A DNA stretch of 64,000 bases from Neocallimastix lanati (nom. inval.) (Eukaryota > Neocallimastigomycota > Neocallimastigomycetes > Neocallimastigales > Neocallimastigaceae). Both the position numbers and the translations under genes were made by a program. The stretch lies in NCBI GenBank assembly GCA_016946835.1, contig JACVTC010000182.1, positions 62,001 to 126,000 on the forward strand, read 5' to 3'. The notes below the pieces were generated by a model that worked only from the letters and a program-made list of their open reading frames with translations, was not told the origin of the DNA and did no database searches. Shown piece after piece: positions 22,323 through 33,839 of the stretch (position 1 is the first letter of the stretch; each line of letters opens with the position of its first letter).

Positions 22323-23254
22323 TAATAAATAATGAATTTATAAAATTAAAATAAATAATAAATAATAAATTCTTATTTAACTTAACCCAAAATCAATTTA
22401 AGGAAATTATAATTAAAAGAAATAAATGAAAATAAAAATAATAATAATTTAATTAATCATTAACAATTTTAATTAAAACTAAAATAAATTAATAATTAAT
22501 ATTCTTATAAAATTATAAACAAACAAAATAATAAACAAATTTAATAAATTGTAAATAATAAATAAACAAATTTATAAACATTTCAAAATTAAAATTAAAT
22601 AGCTGAATAATCTTTAAATTACCTTTTATTTAAAATAATTAATATTTTATTTATTTTATAACTCAACTTTTATAAACAAATTATAATTAAAACTTGTCTA
22701 TTTTAACACTTTATTTGTAAATATTTATAACAATTATTTATTTTATTTATTTTATTGTTTATAAATGTAAATAGTTTAAAATTATCGAAAACTATAAAAA
22801 CATGTAAATATTTCTTATAAATTATTTTTTATTATTAATAATTTCAATAACTTATTATATATATTTTATTAGTTTATTAATAATCAAATTATGATTATTA
22901 ATAATATCAATAAATTATTTTATATATTTTATTAGTTTATTAGTTATTAATAATCAAAAATTTTATTATTAAAATTTAAATAAATTATTATATATAATAA
23001 ATATTTTATTTTATTATTTTATTAGTTTTAATAATTATTTTTCTTTTATTAATTCAAATAAAAATTAATAATTAAATAAATAAAAATTAATATTAAAATA
23101 AAACAATTTTTTATTAATAAAACAATTTTGTGTTCTAATAAAACAAATTTATTTTTAAATTTCTTAAAATTTTCTTATTTTTCTTAGTATTTATATGCTT
23201 ATTCACTTCTACAAAATTTAATTTTTGTAGATTAAGAATAACCGGTATAAATCA
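22323..23254 (+). repeat. Solo LTR7 in the stack of tRNA copy 2
   Basis: About 932 bp, from TAATAAATAATGAA (expected TGATAAATAA) to CCGGTATAAATCA. It aligns along its length with the LTRs of E1 and E2. TTTT (23255-23258) follows directly, then the next LTR. Confidence 0.75.
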
Positions 23255-23258
23255 TTTT

Positions 23259-23762
23259 TGATACGGTACCACCATAAATACCATAATTTAGTGAAATTTA
23301 GGTTAGAAATTATTTGATGAGATCTTATTGGTTAATAATAAATTAATAATATTATATATAGTTAGTAAATAATAATAGTTTAAAGAATGGTTCTTTTAAT
23401 TATTATTAATATTAATTTAGTTTTATTAATAATTTAACCTATAAACATGTTTATTAGTATAGTTTAATGTAGTTTTATATTTAGTTTACATTAATAACAT
23501 AAGAGATTTTAGTAATTAATTATATTTTAACTAGTTAACAAATATTTATATTGATGATGTATTTTTATTGATGAATGATAATAAATAAATAAAATAAATA
23601 AATAAAATAAATAAATTAAATATTAAAGTGTGAATATTATTATTGTGTGTATTATGCTGTATAATATTAGAATATATTATTTTGTCAATTATTCCCTACT
23701 GTTATCGTCCAAATAAAATAAAATAAATATTGATATTGATATTTAATAAAAATATCGTATCA
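23259..23762 (+). repeat. Solo LTR9, copy a
   Basis: 504 bp with perfect 7-bp terminal inverted ends TGATACG...CGTATCA. Flanked on both sides by TTTT (23255-23258 and 23763-23766), a 4-bp target-site repeat. Other copies are at 45827-46317 (reversed), 60732-61226 and, degraded, 34841-35470. Confidence 0.75.
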
Positions 23763-23766
23763 TTTT

Positions 23767-25193
23767 TGATAAATAATGAAATTATAAAATTAAAATAAAT
23801 AATAAATAATAAATTCTTGTAAAGGATATAACTCGATGAGCTATATAAGCCTCATTACCATAACAAATTAATCATTATTTAGTATGATTATTCGCCTCAA
23901 AATCCTTTTATAATATAAATATATATTATTTATTATTATTAAATAATAATAATAATAATAAAATTGTTGAATATAATTTATACTTTTTAAAGTATAATTA
24001 ATTGTTTATTTTTTATTTATTATTATCTAACTTTTTAAACTATTGTTTATTATTTTATTTATTATTATATAACTTTTTAATTGTTTTTTTTTATGTATAA
24101 AGGAATAGTGAATTAACTGTTTTAAATAATCTTCGTAAGATTATTAATATTTTAATAATCTGATAACTTCATTCATTAAAAAATATTATTAAATAAAATC
24201 AAATAAAATAATAAAATAAAAATATAATAAAATTCTATAAGAACACTGATAGTATAAAATTTAATTATTATAAAGAAGTTATTAGTTTATAGCATTCCAA
24301 CCAAGTTATATTAAAACCAAATATAATCTTAACAATTCTTATTTAACATAACCCAAAATTAATTCTTTTAGAAGTCCCGAAATCAATTTAAGAAAATTAA
24401 TTAAAAGAAATAAATGAAAATAAAAATAATAATAATTTAATTAATCATTAACAATTTTAATTAAAACTAAAATAAATTAATAATTAATATTCTTATAAAA
24501 TTATAAATAAACAAAATAATAAACAAATTTAATAAATTGTAAATGATAAATAAACAAATTTATAAACATTTCAAAATTAAAATTAAATAGCTGAATAATC
24601 TTTAAATTACCTTTTATTTAAAATAATTAATATTTTATTTATTTTATAACTCAACTTTTATAAACAAATTATAATTAAAACTTGTTTATTTTAACACTTT
24701 ATTTATAAATATTTATATCAATTATTTATTTTATTTATTTTATTGTTTATAAATGTAAATAGTTTAAAATTATTGAAAACTATAAAAACATGTAAATATT
24801 TCTTTTAAATTATTCTTTATTATTAATAATATCAATAATTTATTTTATATATTTTATTAATTTATTAGTTATTAATAATCAAAATTTTTATTATTAAAAT
24901 TTAAATAAATTATTATAAATAATAAATATTATATTTCATTATTTTATTAGTTTTAATAATTATTTTTCTTTTATTAATTTAAATAAAAATTAATAATTAA
25001 ATAAATAAAAATTAATATTAAAATAAAACAATTTTTTTTTAATAAAACAAATTTTGTGTTCTAATAAAACATATTTATTTTAAATTTCTTAAATTTTTCT
25101 TAAATTTTTCTTAAATTTTTCTTAGTATTTATACCTTTATTTACTTCTACAAAATCAAATTTTTGTAGATTAAGAATATCCGGTATAAATCAA
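23767..25193 (+). repeat. 5' LTR7 of E1, interrupted by LTR8
   Basis: TGATAAATAATG to CCGGTATAAATCA. About 905 bp once the nested LTR8 and its duplicated ATTCT are set aside, against 948 bp for the 3' LTR. Confidence 0.8.
23818..24334 (+). repeat. LTR8 nested in the E1 5' LTR
   Basis: 517 bp, TGTAAAGGATATAACTCG to ATAATCTTAACA, with perfect 5-bp repeats ATTCT (23813-23817 and 24335-24339). A TATA-like TATAAAGGAATAGTG lies near 24095. The only copy seen in the window. It sits 51 bp from the LTR7 start. Confidence 0.75.
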
Positions 25194-25194
25194 T

Positions 25195-25207
25195 GGTGGA
25201 GAATCCT
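25195..25207 (+). promoter_or_regulatory. Primer-binding site of E1
   Basis: TGGTGGAGAATCC begins one base after the LTR end and starts with TGG, complementary to a tRNA 3' end in CCA. The same sequence follows the E2 5' LTR at 39147. It does not match the tRNA-Asn or tRNA-Arg of this window; the priming tRNA would end GGATTCTCCACCA. Confidence 0.6.
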
Positions 25208-25532
25208 CTTGTTGCCCCGGTAGTAAGTAAAATTTTTTTAGTTTAATATTAGAATAAGCCTAGTTATTCAATAGTAATATTAAACAATAATTAACTCATT
25301 AAATTAGTCTAGTATTAGAGTAACTCTAAATTATTCATAGTAATAGACTTAAATAAATTTATCTAAATAATATGCAAATAAAATAATATAGCAATAAATT
25401 ATTATAAATTAAAGTTAATATATAATTAAATAGTATTCATATTAATCAATTTAATTAAATAATAAAGTATATATTATTAATAATAAATAATAGTAATAAT
25501 AAAAATTTATTAGTAAAATTTTAATAATAATA

Positions 25533-25540
<8 letters not shown>

Positions 25541-25563
<23 letters not shown>

Positions 25564-25567
25564 TATA
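25541..25567. repeat. AT microsatellite in the E1 leader
   Basis: (AT)n tract; E2 has an A run plus (TA)n at the same leader position (39645-39721), so the tract belongs to the family. Confidence 0.8.
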
Positions 25568-25668
25568 GTTTCTTTATTATTTTATATAGAAGTTATAGAT
25601 AAAGTATATACTTTATTGTTGAAGCTTCTATTTAGTAAATTTATTTATATTATTGTTACAAAGATTTA

Positions 25669-25861
25669 GTACGCTTTAGAAGCGATATTAAATCGAATAC
25701 AAGTGTCGGAAGTTTTCCGAGTTAAGTTTATCTTTCACAGTCGGCGCGCTGGAAAGCTCTGAACTACTTTATTAATTTGATAATAAAGTAACTGTGGCAC
25801 GTACAGGACAAGACGCCGTAATAGGCAAGCTGCCCTGCATTTATACGTGTACTAACTTCCG
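25669..25861 (+). ncRNA. Conserved structured RNA block A in the E1 leader
   Basis: GC-richer island shared with E2 39794-39990. Pairing seen: a hairpin with loop TTTAGAA (stem GCs at 25669-25686); a closing helix CGGAAGTT (25707-25714) with AACTTCCG (25854-25861); CACAGT (25736-25741) with ACTGTG (25791-25796); CTTTATTA (25767-25774) with TAATAAAG (25781-25788); and CGGCG (25742-25746) with CGCCG (25814-25818), which would cross the CACAGT helix and form a pseudoknot. Unpaired words such as GCGCTGG, AAGCTCTGAACTA and GGCAAGCTG are kept. Several stems differ in E2 yet still pair. Class unknown; packaging, translation entry or ribozyme activity are guesses. Confidence 0.6.
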
Positions 25862-26122
25862 TATTTCGATCTTAATATCAGAAAATAGCAGGAAATGCTT
25901 AATTTTGAACTCAGTAACAAAATATAAATAATTTTTACAAAAATTTTACTAAAAATTTATATATATTATATTTTTATATTCATTTTAGATTTATTTTTTT
26001 TAAAATAAATAAATAAATAAATAAATAAAAAAAAATAAATAATAATAATATATATATAGTAAAATAAATTTAGAAGATATTAAATTTAAAATTAAAAAAG
26101 ACAATTAAAAGAAAAATTTTAT

Positions 26123-26253
26123 TTAGTTGGAGGAACTGCTTCTGTTCTCTTGTTTGATTGATATTATAGTAGGAATCTCTTACCCTTAATACTAGTGTAT
26201 TATTGCAGTAAGAGCTAACGGACTGTAGAATAAGAATCAATACGGGGGAGTAG
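26123..26253 (+). ncRNA. Structured RNA block B in the E1 leader, 5' part
   Basis: Begins after a TTTATTTAG acceptor-like site with TTGGAGGAACTGCTTC, identical in E2. It contains stems CTCTTAC (26177-26183) with GTAAGAG (26208-26214) and, inside, TAATAC (26187-26192) with GTATTA (26197-26202). CTGTAGAATAA (26223-26233) pairs with 27964-27974 in the 3' part. Split from that part in E1 by LTR11. Confidence 0.6.
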
Positions 26254-27879
26254 TGTATGTAAAATAAAATACTTATCAAGTCTAGGTTTGTGGCTATTCT
26301 AAACTAACTTTACTACACTAATAACACTATATCTTAAACCTCTATTATTTAATTAATTATTTTCTTTTTTAATTTCTTTTATTTATTTATTTTATTTATT
26401 AACTAATTTTCAACAACCACTTAACTGGGTAACGCAGGGTCCTTTCCGGAGTTCCCACTAGCAGTTAAGGTTTTACAAACTATAATATAATTGTTTTATA
26501 AGAAAGTAACTATTCTAATAATAGTTACGAAACTAATAATAAAATTTGGATTTTCCTATTACTATACGATTTTCCAACTATCGTTCAATAGTTGAAAAAT
26601 TAACTCTTTTTATACTTTTTCAAAATAAAGTTTTAAATCAAAATAAATTTTAATAAATTACATAAACATATTATTTTATATTATCAATTACATTATTTAA
26701 TAAATTACATGAAATGTTATGAATTATTTTAATATAAATCCTATTTAAAACTATCTAATTTTTCTAAAATTTTCTATGAAGAAAATTTAGAGTTTAATTC
26801 ATTAATTATATGATTAAATATATTCTATCCATATATTTAATCTAAATTTTGCCAAGTTGTGAAAACCAATTTACTAAACCACAACTTGCTATTTTTATTT
26901 TTAGAATTTCTATAATTTAAAAGACAAGTAAACAAAACGGCAAGTTTTTGTAAACAAACGGAAAAGGCAATATTCTTTTAATTATTTTAATTTAACTAAT
27001 TAATGACTAATTATTTTTTAATTTATGAAGTTTCGTGATTCAACTGAGTAATTGTTACGTAAATTCTCCAAATAATTTAGTCATAAATTTTTGAGAAAAT
27101 TATTTAAATTAATAATTTGGAATACATTTAAATTTATATTAAAAATTTGGAAAACATTTTTATCCACAATAATTTACATTACATTACATTTAAATACGTA
27201 TTCAAATTATTAAATATTTTACAAATATTTTACAGTGTAACGAAATCTTCAGTTAGTAAAATTAGAACTTTGGTTCAATGGTTAGTTATACTGACCATGA
27301 CCAATACTTCATGGATTCGACTCACACCTCAACCCATTTTGCATAAATAATTATTTTATTAATTATTTTATTAATTATTAATAATATCTTCTTGAATATT
27401 CTTTCTGTATAAATTATAGAAAGTTTAAGAATATTTCGGTTTGTAATTTAACCGAAATGAATTTAGAAATTCTTATTATATAAATTATTTTATTCTTTTT
27501 TGATAAGATTCATTTTCATCAATTAAAATCAATATTCTAGAAACTTTACATTATTAATTATTACAAACATATTTCTAAATATTTCTTTAAAATTATTTTT
27601 ACATGTTAAAACTGTTTTTCCGTTAAAAGTATAAATAGTGCGAACTTCACGAATGAAAATATTTTTCTTCGTGCTTTTATTAATAATAATTAACGTATAA
27701 GTAATTCGAAATATTACCTTGTTGATTAATATTAATAATTACTTTAAATTTTATAATTAATAAAAAAATATTTTTAATAAAACGAATTATTTATACAGAT
27801 AGTGTAAACCTATTGAGTTTTCTCCTTTCTGTGTTTCTATACCACGTCCCGCCGTTACTATAGAAGCACCTCCGTTACA
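26254..27879 (+). repeat. LTR11 nested in the E1 leader
   Basis: 1626 bp, TGTATGTAAAATAAAAT to ACCTCCGTTACA, flanked by perfect AGTAG repeats (26249-26253, 27880-27884). E2 has the uninterrupted sequence at the same place (GGGGGAGTAGGCGCTG), which proves the insertion. A TATA-like AAAAGTATAAATAGTGCG lies near 27627. A GC-richer patch at 26425-26475 and a tRNA-like patch at 27262-27335 are unexplained. Confidence 0.75.
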
Positions 27880-28015
27880 AGTAGGCGCTGATTATAAGTA
27901 GAGATCTACAATAGGTGTAGACGTAGTGTAAAACTCCTATAATCAGCGGGACCAAACGTCGTATTATTCTACAGACCGTACTATAAGGACGGGATATCAA
28001 CCAAGATAAACTAAA
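27880..28015 (+). ncRNA. Structured RNA block B in the E1 leader, 3' part
   Basis: Stem CGCTGATTATA (27886-27896) with TATAATCAGCG (27938-27948) is 11 bp and perfect; inside is the hairpin GTAGA GA TCTAC. TTATTCTACAG (27964-27974) pairs over 11 bp with 26223-26233. In E2 both helices remain with one G-T wobble and one lost end pair. It lies about 190 bp upstream of the gag ATG. Confidence 0.6.
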
Positions 28016-28199
28016 TATAATAAGAATTAATAATATTAAAAATACTACTACTAATAATAATAATTCCAAAAAAAAATATTACTTCCTCGTCTCATAATTC
28101 TAAAATATTTCTAATTTACTGAAATAATTATAACAAAAATATATATAACATTTAGTTACGCTTCTTAAAAAAATATCTTTTCATAATTACTCTATATTA

Positions 28200-28804
28200 A
28201 TGGAAGAAAAGATGGAAGAAAACACAAAAGCAATTACTTTCAATAGATTACCTATATTAGGTCAACCAAAAGTTCTATACGAGGAATGGAAATTCGCCTT
28301 TGAACATTGGTGTAAAAAGTATAAAGTCAATGATGAAGATAGAACAAAATATCTTATTGTTCTCACAGTTGATACTGCTAGATCTATTGTAATAAATTCC
28401 TTGAACAAAACTCAACCAGACAAATATGAAGAAATTCTGGTTAGCCTAAAAAGAAGATATAAATCTTCTTCTCCAAGAAATGCAAAATTCTATGAAATTT
28501 CAACTATGACAATAAAAAAGGGTGAAAAGGTCGCCCATTTTGATATAAAATTTTTAGACTTAGTAAACCAACTTCAATTAGTGAATAATGAGAATATAAT
28601 AATTCCATATTATATTAATGCCTTTAGGAACTGGCCTAGAATGTATGAACATTTATTAGAAGAAGAACCAAAATCTTTAAAAGAAGCCATGACTTCACTG
28701 CAAAAAAAGAAAAGATTTTTAATTTACTAGGGGATAATAAACCAAAGTTAAAAGCATCTACTTCTAAAAATTCTTATAATAGTAATAACTATAATAAAGG
28801 AACA

Positions 28805-28839
<35 letters not shown>

Positions 28840-28880
28840 CCAAAATAATCAAGATAACGAAAACAATATTTACAATGAAA
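28200..28880 (+). pseudogene. Gag part of E1
   Basis: From ATG (MEEKMEENTKAITFNRLP) with a capsid-like region LYEEWKFAFEHWCKKYKV, LVSLKRRYKSSSPRNAKFYE and YYINAFRNWPRMYEHLLEE. The E2 gag at 40646 has the same words. An Asn-rich spacer follows. This would be the particle shell protein of the element. Fossil. Confidence 0.75.
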
Positions 28881-29139
28881 ATAAAATGGATTCTGACAAT
28901 ACCTCAAACAATAATAATCAAAACAAAAATGAAATTAATAATCAAAATGAAAATAATACAAATAATAAATCAACTATTTCAAAGAAAAGAAAAATGACAG
29001 AAATACAAATGCTAGACCCAAAAGATAAATTTAGCATAATTAAAGAAGCCAATAATCTTTATCCAAGAATAAGTTTAACACAATTACTTTCAGCAAGTCC
29101 TTCCATTCGGAAAGAATTAGAACAAGATGTAAACCAAGA

Positions 29140-32100
29140 GTAGAAAATATTCTATATGCTATTTCAAAAATAAATATCCCCATAATTCTTGGAAAAATTA
29201 ATGATTCACCCTTAAAAATGTTATTTGATACCGGAGCAAATGTTAACATCATTACTACTAAAGGAATCCAAAAATTAAATAATATAAAAATAAAAGAATG
29301 TGAAGAACTTGAAACTATTACTATTGCTGATGGAACAACATTATCAACAGAAATATATGTTAACTTAAAAATTTCCGTTAATAATAATCTGTCTATAAAA
29401 GAAAGATTTTTCATTATTGATTATGACAATCCTTACTTTGACATAATATTAGGAAGAAGCATACAAAAGAAATACAGACTATATATAGATCCTGATGATG
29501 ATAGTCTATATCAGAAAACAAAAAAAGGTCCTAAACACATAACACAGGTATGCACCAATACCTCTAACAATGCTCCATTACGCAATACTCTTGTAATTGA
29601 AAAAAATGAAAACAAAGAATTTATCGATACACTTGAAGAAATATGTAATTCAGTTCCATCTGAGGTACGAGAAAAATTTGGAGGACTTATAAAAAAATAT
29701 AGAAATTGTATGGCTACTTCATTAACTCAATTAACAACAGCAAATTTAGAACCTCATACAATTTCAACCACCACGGATATTCCAATAAAATTGAAACCAT
29801 ATAAATTATCAAAGGAACATTCCGATGTTTTAAAGCAAGAAATAATTTCACTACTAGAAAAAGGTTTAATAACGCCATCACATTCTCCTTGGTCTTTTCC
29901 ATTATTAGTATAAAAGAAAAATGGAAAATACCGCCTGTGCATAGACTATCGGAAACTAAATGAAATAACAATAAAGGACTCTTACGCTTTACCCTTTATC
30001 GATGAACAAGTTTCATCAGTAAGAGGTGCAAATATTTTTTCTGCTTTAGACCTGTATTCTGGGTATCACCAAATTCCCATGAATGAAAAAGATATAGAAA
30101 AACTTCTTTTACTACAAAGTTTGGCAATTGTAATTTCCAAGTAATGCCATTCGGTCTTACCAATGCACCTGCTACCTTTCAGCGAGAAATGAACCGTATA
30201 CTTCTGCCATTGATTGGAAAATGCCTCTTTGTATACATTGATGATATTGTAATATATTCCAAAACATAGAAGAACATCTAGAATATCTTAAACAAGTATT
30301 TGAAATATTTAATAAATATAACCTCTCATTAAATCTACAAAAATGTAAGTTCTTTAAAACCGAAGTTGAAGTATTACGTATTAACACCACAAGGATTAAA
30401 AACTATACCCTCTAAAGTTCAAAATATAGCTTCTTGGGATAACCCAAAAGACGTTAATGAATTAAGATCATTTCTTGGTTTAGCCAGCTATTAAAGGAAA
30501 TTTATTCAAAATTTTTCAATTATCGCAGAACCATTATTTAAACTTCTAAAAAAAGATGAACTATATTTATGGACAGAAAAATGTACTAACTCTTTTGAAG
30601 AAATTAAGAAATGCTTATTATCTGATCCAATATTAACCTATCCTAACTTTGAAAAAGAATTCATAGTAAGAACTGATGCTTCCACAAAAGGAATAGGAGG
30701 AGTTCTCTTACAAGTGGAAGAGGACAACTTAGAACATCCAATATGTTGCGTAAGTCGAACTATAACACCAGCAGAAAAAAATTATTCTGTTACTGACTTA
30801 GAAGATTTAGTAATAATATATGCAATAAAACAATTCCGTTAATACTTAATTAGTAATAAAAATCCAATAAAATTCAAAACCGATCATAAACCACTACTAG
30901 GTCTATTTAGGAAAAGTATTCCCAATAGCAATAGACATGCTCGATGAATAGAAGAATTTAATAAATATAAAATTGACTTTAAATATGAAAAAGGGAAAAA
31001 GAACGTTTTTGCTGATGCACTTTCAAGACTACCATCAAAAGACTCTGAAGCAATTGCAAATTGTGCTAACGCAATATTATCCAATTTTAATCCAAAAGAC
31101 CTAGACTTACCTGAAGGAATAATAAAATACTTCACTAGAAATTATAAAATTCTTGACAATACCCTATACTACAAAAAAGATGATCTCTATTTAAAAGTAA
31201 TATACAAAGACGAAGATAAAAAGGATATAATCAACCGTGCTCACGAAATAGGACATGAAGGAGCAGAAAAGACTACTAATAGAATATTAAAATCTTATTA
31301 TTGGCCTGGCATTTGAAATGATGTTAGAATGTGGATAAAAGAATGCCATCGATGCCAACTATGCCGATCACAACCCCTACCAAAACATACTGAAGAAAAC
31401 ATTACTCCAGTAGAAAAACCATTCACAAGAGTTGGACTTGACATTATCGGTCCACTACCACCAACTAAACAAGGAAACAATTATATAATAACCTTAGTAG
31501 ATTACTTTACAAAATGGGTCGAAGCCAAAGCTATACCAAATATGAGATCTGAAGAAGTAATAAAATTTCTACCAGAAGTAATATCAGGACATGGTCCACC
31601 CGAAATAATAATTAATAACAATGGAAGTTCGTTCACATCTGATGTAACCAAGATGATGATAGACCTTTATGGATCTTGGGTTCACTTTGTTTCTTCTCAT
31701 CATCCTGAATCAAATGGTATGATAGAAAACCCTAACAAGGAAATAGGAAAATTACTTAAATTACTTATTCAAAATGAACAAGAATGGGATGAATGCCTAC
31801 CATCAGTACTTTGGGCATTAAGAACCACTAAAAAACTCCAAAACAAAATTTAGTAGTTTTAAACTTTTATATGGACGTCGTGATACTTGGCCACTAGAGG
31901 TAATGTTTCCCGATATATATGTAAAGATCCAAACGAAATTGAAGAAGAATATATTTTTCGAAGATTTTTAAGATATCAAAAATGGGTAAAAGAAGCTACT
32001 GAATATTCTGAACATGCCAACAAATACTGGGAACATAGAATTGGATTTAATAAAGCATTAAGAAAAACCTATAAACCAGGAGATTATGTAATGATTAGAC

Positions 32101-32290
32101 TAGTAGGAAGAAGTAAATTAGATCCTTATTTTTATGGACCATTCAAAGTAGTTAATAAACAAAAATTCAATACTTTAGTTCTTGAAGATCCACAAACTGG
32201 AAAACTCCTTGAAAGAAATGTTCACATAAAAAATGTTTTTTCTTATGTACTACAAGAAAATGATACAACTTCAAGGGATGAAGTTGACTC
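29140..32290 (+). pseudogene. Pol parts of E1 (protease, RT, RNase H, integrase)
   Basis: Protease: LFDTGANVNIITTKG and DIILGRSIQKKYRLYIDPDDD. RT: LKPYKLSKEHSDVL lead-in, DYRKLNEITIKDSYALP, FSALDLYSGYHQIP and a YIDDIVIYS box. RNase H: DASTKGIGGVLLQ and KTDHKPLLGLF ending DALSRLPS. Integrase: HEIGHEGAEKTTNRILKSYYWPG, CHRCQLC, DIIGPLPPTKQGNNYI, HHPESNGMIEN, and a C-terminal YKPGDYVMIRLVGRSKLDPYFYGPFKVV. Typical gypsy order. Different lineage from E0 and the element at 3102. Fossil with many breaks. Confidence 0.8.
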
Positions 32291-32306
32291 TTAAGGGCCG
32301 AGAAAT

Positions 32307-33254
32307 TGATAAATAATGAAATTATAAAATTAAAATAAATAATAAATAATAAATTCTTATTTAACTTAACCCAAAATTAATTCTTTTAGAAGTCCCGAAA
32401 TCAAATTAAAAAAATTAATTAAAAAAAATAAATGAAAATAAAATAATAATAATTTAATTAATCATTAGCAATTTTAATTAAAACTAAAATAAATTAATAA
32501 TTAATATTCTTATAAAATTATAAATAAACAAAATAATAAACAAATTTAATAAATTGTAAATAATAAATAAACAAATTTATAAACATTTCAAAATTAAAAT
32601 TAAATAGTTGAATAATCTTTAAATTACCTTTTATTTAGAATAATTAATATTTTATTTATTTTATAACTCAACTATTATAAACAAATTATAATTAAAACTT
32701 GTTTATTTTAATACTTTATTTATAACAATTATTTATTTTATTTATTTTATTGTTTATAAAAATTAATAGTTTAAAATCATTGAAAAATATAAAAGTATGT
32801 AAATATTTTTTATAAATTATTCTTTATTATTAATAATATTTCAATAAATGATTTTATATACTTTATTAGTTTATTAATAATCAAATTATGATTATTAATA
32901 ATCTTAATAAATTATTTTATATAGTCTATTAGTTGTTAATAATTAAATTTTTATTATTAAAATTTAAATAAATTATTATAAATAATAAATATTTCATTTT
33001 ATTATTTTATTAGTTTTAATAATTATTTTTCTTTTATTAATTTAAATAAAAATTAATAATTAAATAAATAAAAATTAATATTAAAATAAATCATTTTTTT
33101 TTAATAAAACAAATTTTGTGTTCTAATAAAACATATTTATTTTAAATTTCTTAAATTTTTCTTAAATTATTCTTAAATTTTTCTTAGTATTTATACCTTT
33201 ATTCACTTCTACAAAATCTAATTATTGTAGATTAAGAATATTCGGTATAAATCA
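32307..33254 (+). repeat. 3' LTR7 of E1
   Basis: 948 bp, TGATAAATAATG to TCGGTATAAATCA. The purine tract GGGCCGAGAAAT just before it is identical in E2 (43056-43068). TTTT follows, then TGATACGCAC, which looks like the start of a lost LTR9. Confidence 0.85.
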
Positions 33255-33258
33255 TTTT

Positions 33259-33839
33259 TGATACGCACACAAAAATGAATTTGGAAACAAAAAAATTAAT
33301 TTTTAAAATATTCTTTATTTAAAATTAAAACTAAAATTATTTGTTCCAGTATTAAAAAGAGAGAAATTTATTTTTCTTTTTATACTTTTATTTTAATACA
33401 TATTATTTATTATTAATATATTCTTTATAAAAAAAAATATTAAAATATTTTATTTTAATTTTTAACTATTACTTTAAATTATTTTTTTAAAAAAAATAAC
33501 ATTTATTAAATTAAAATATAAAAATTAATTTAGAGATTGTATCACGAAGGGCATTCAGGGCGGTAGCTTCTTCTTGATATTGTTTTCAGAGAGAGAATTA
33601 TACAGAATTGATATTTTTCTGTATTTTAGATCATTTTTGTTATTGAAATTCTTCTGTATTTTAGTTCATTTTTATTTTTAATAAAGATTTAATTTATTTT
33701 TGATTTTTGATTTATTTTTAGTTTATTTCAAAGGTTTAGAAAATATTATACAGAAACTTATAATTCTGTATTTTATATCAAATATTTATTGAAATAGGTT
33801 TTTATTATTCTTAATATAAAAATAAGAATTAGTAATGAT
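33259..33839. other. Unassigned stretch with a short GC-richer patch
   Basis: Starts TGATACG like LTR9 but is not similar beyond that. At 33538-33595 a GC-richer patch (GAAGGGCATTCAGGGCGGTAG) stands out. On the minus strand it reads YQEEATALNALRDTIS in one frame, which may be a coding scrap. No gene is supported. Confidence 0.35.

Larger units (their letters stand above)
23767..33254 (+). mobile_element. Ty3/gypsy element E1 with both LTR7s, leader and broken gag-pol
   Basis: 5' LTR7 23767-25193 (with an LTR8 nested at 23818-24334), primer-binding site at 25195, a leader of about 3 kb (25194-28199) with a nested LTR11, gag from 28200, protease about 29140-29560, reverse transcriptase about 29640-30510, RNase H about 30650-31050, integrase about 31190-32250, then a purine tract (AAGGGCCGAGAAAT) and 3' LTR7 32307-33254. 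TTTT flanks both sides (23763-23766, 33255-33258). It looks broken, with roughly ten breaks, and is older than its relative E2. Confidence 0.85.

Noticed and set aside
25669-25861. Twister or hepatitis-delta-like ribozyme in block A
   Set aside because: GGCAAG-like words and a pseudoknot are suggestive, but the conserved core of neither class is present as far as I can see.
27262-27335. tRNA-like stretch with A-box-like TGGTTCAATGGTTAG and B-box-like GGATTCGACTC
   Set aside because: Neither the acceptor nor the T stem pairs, so it is not a tRNA gene; at most an old tRNA-derived scrap inside LTR11.
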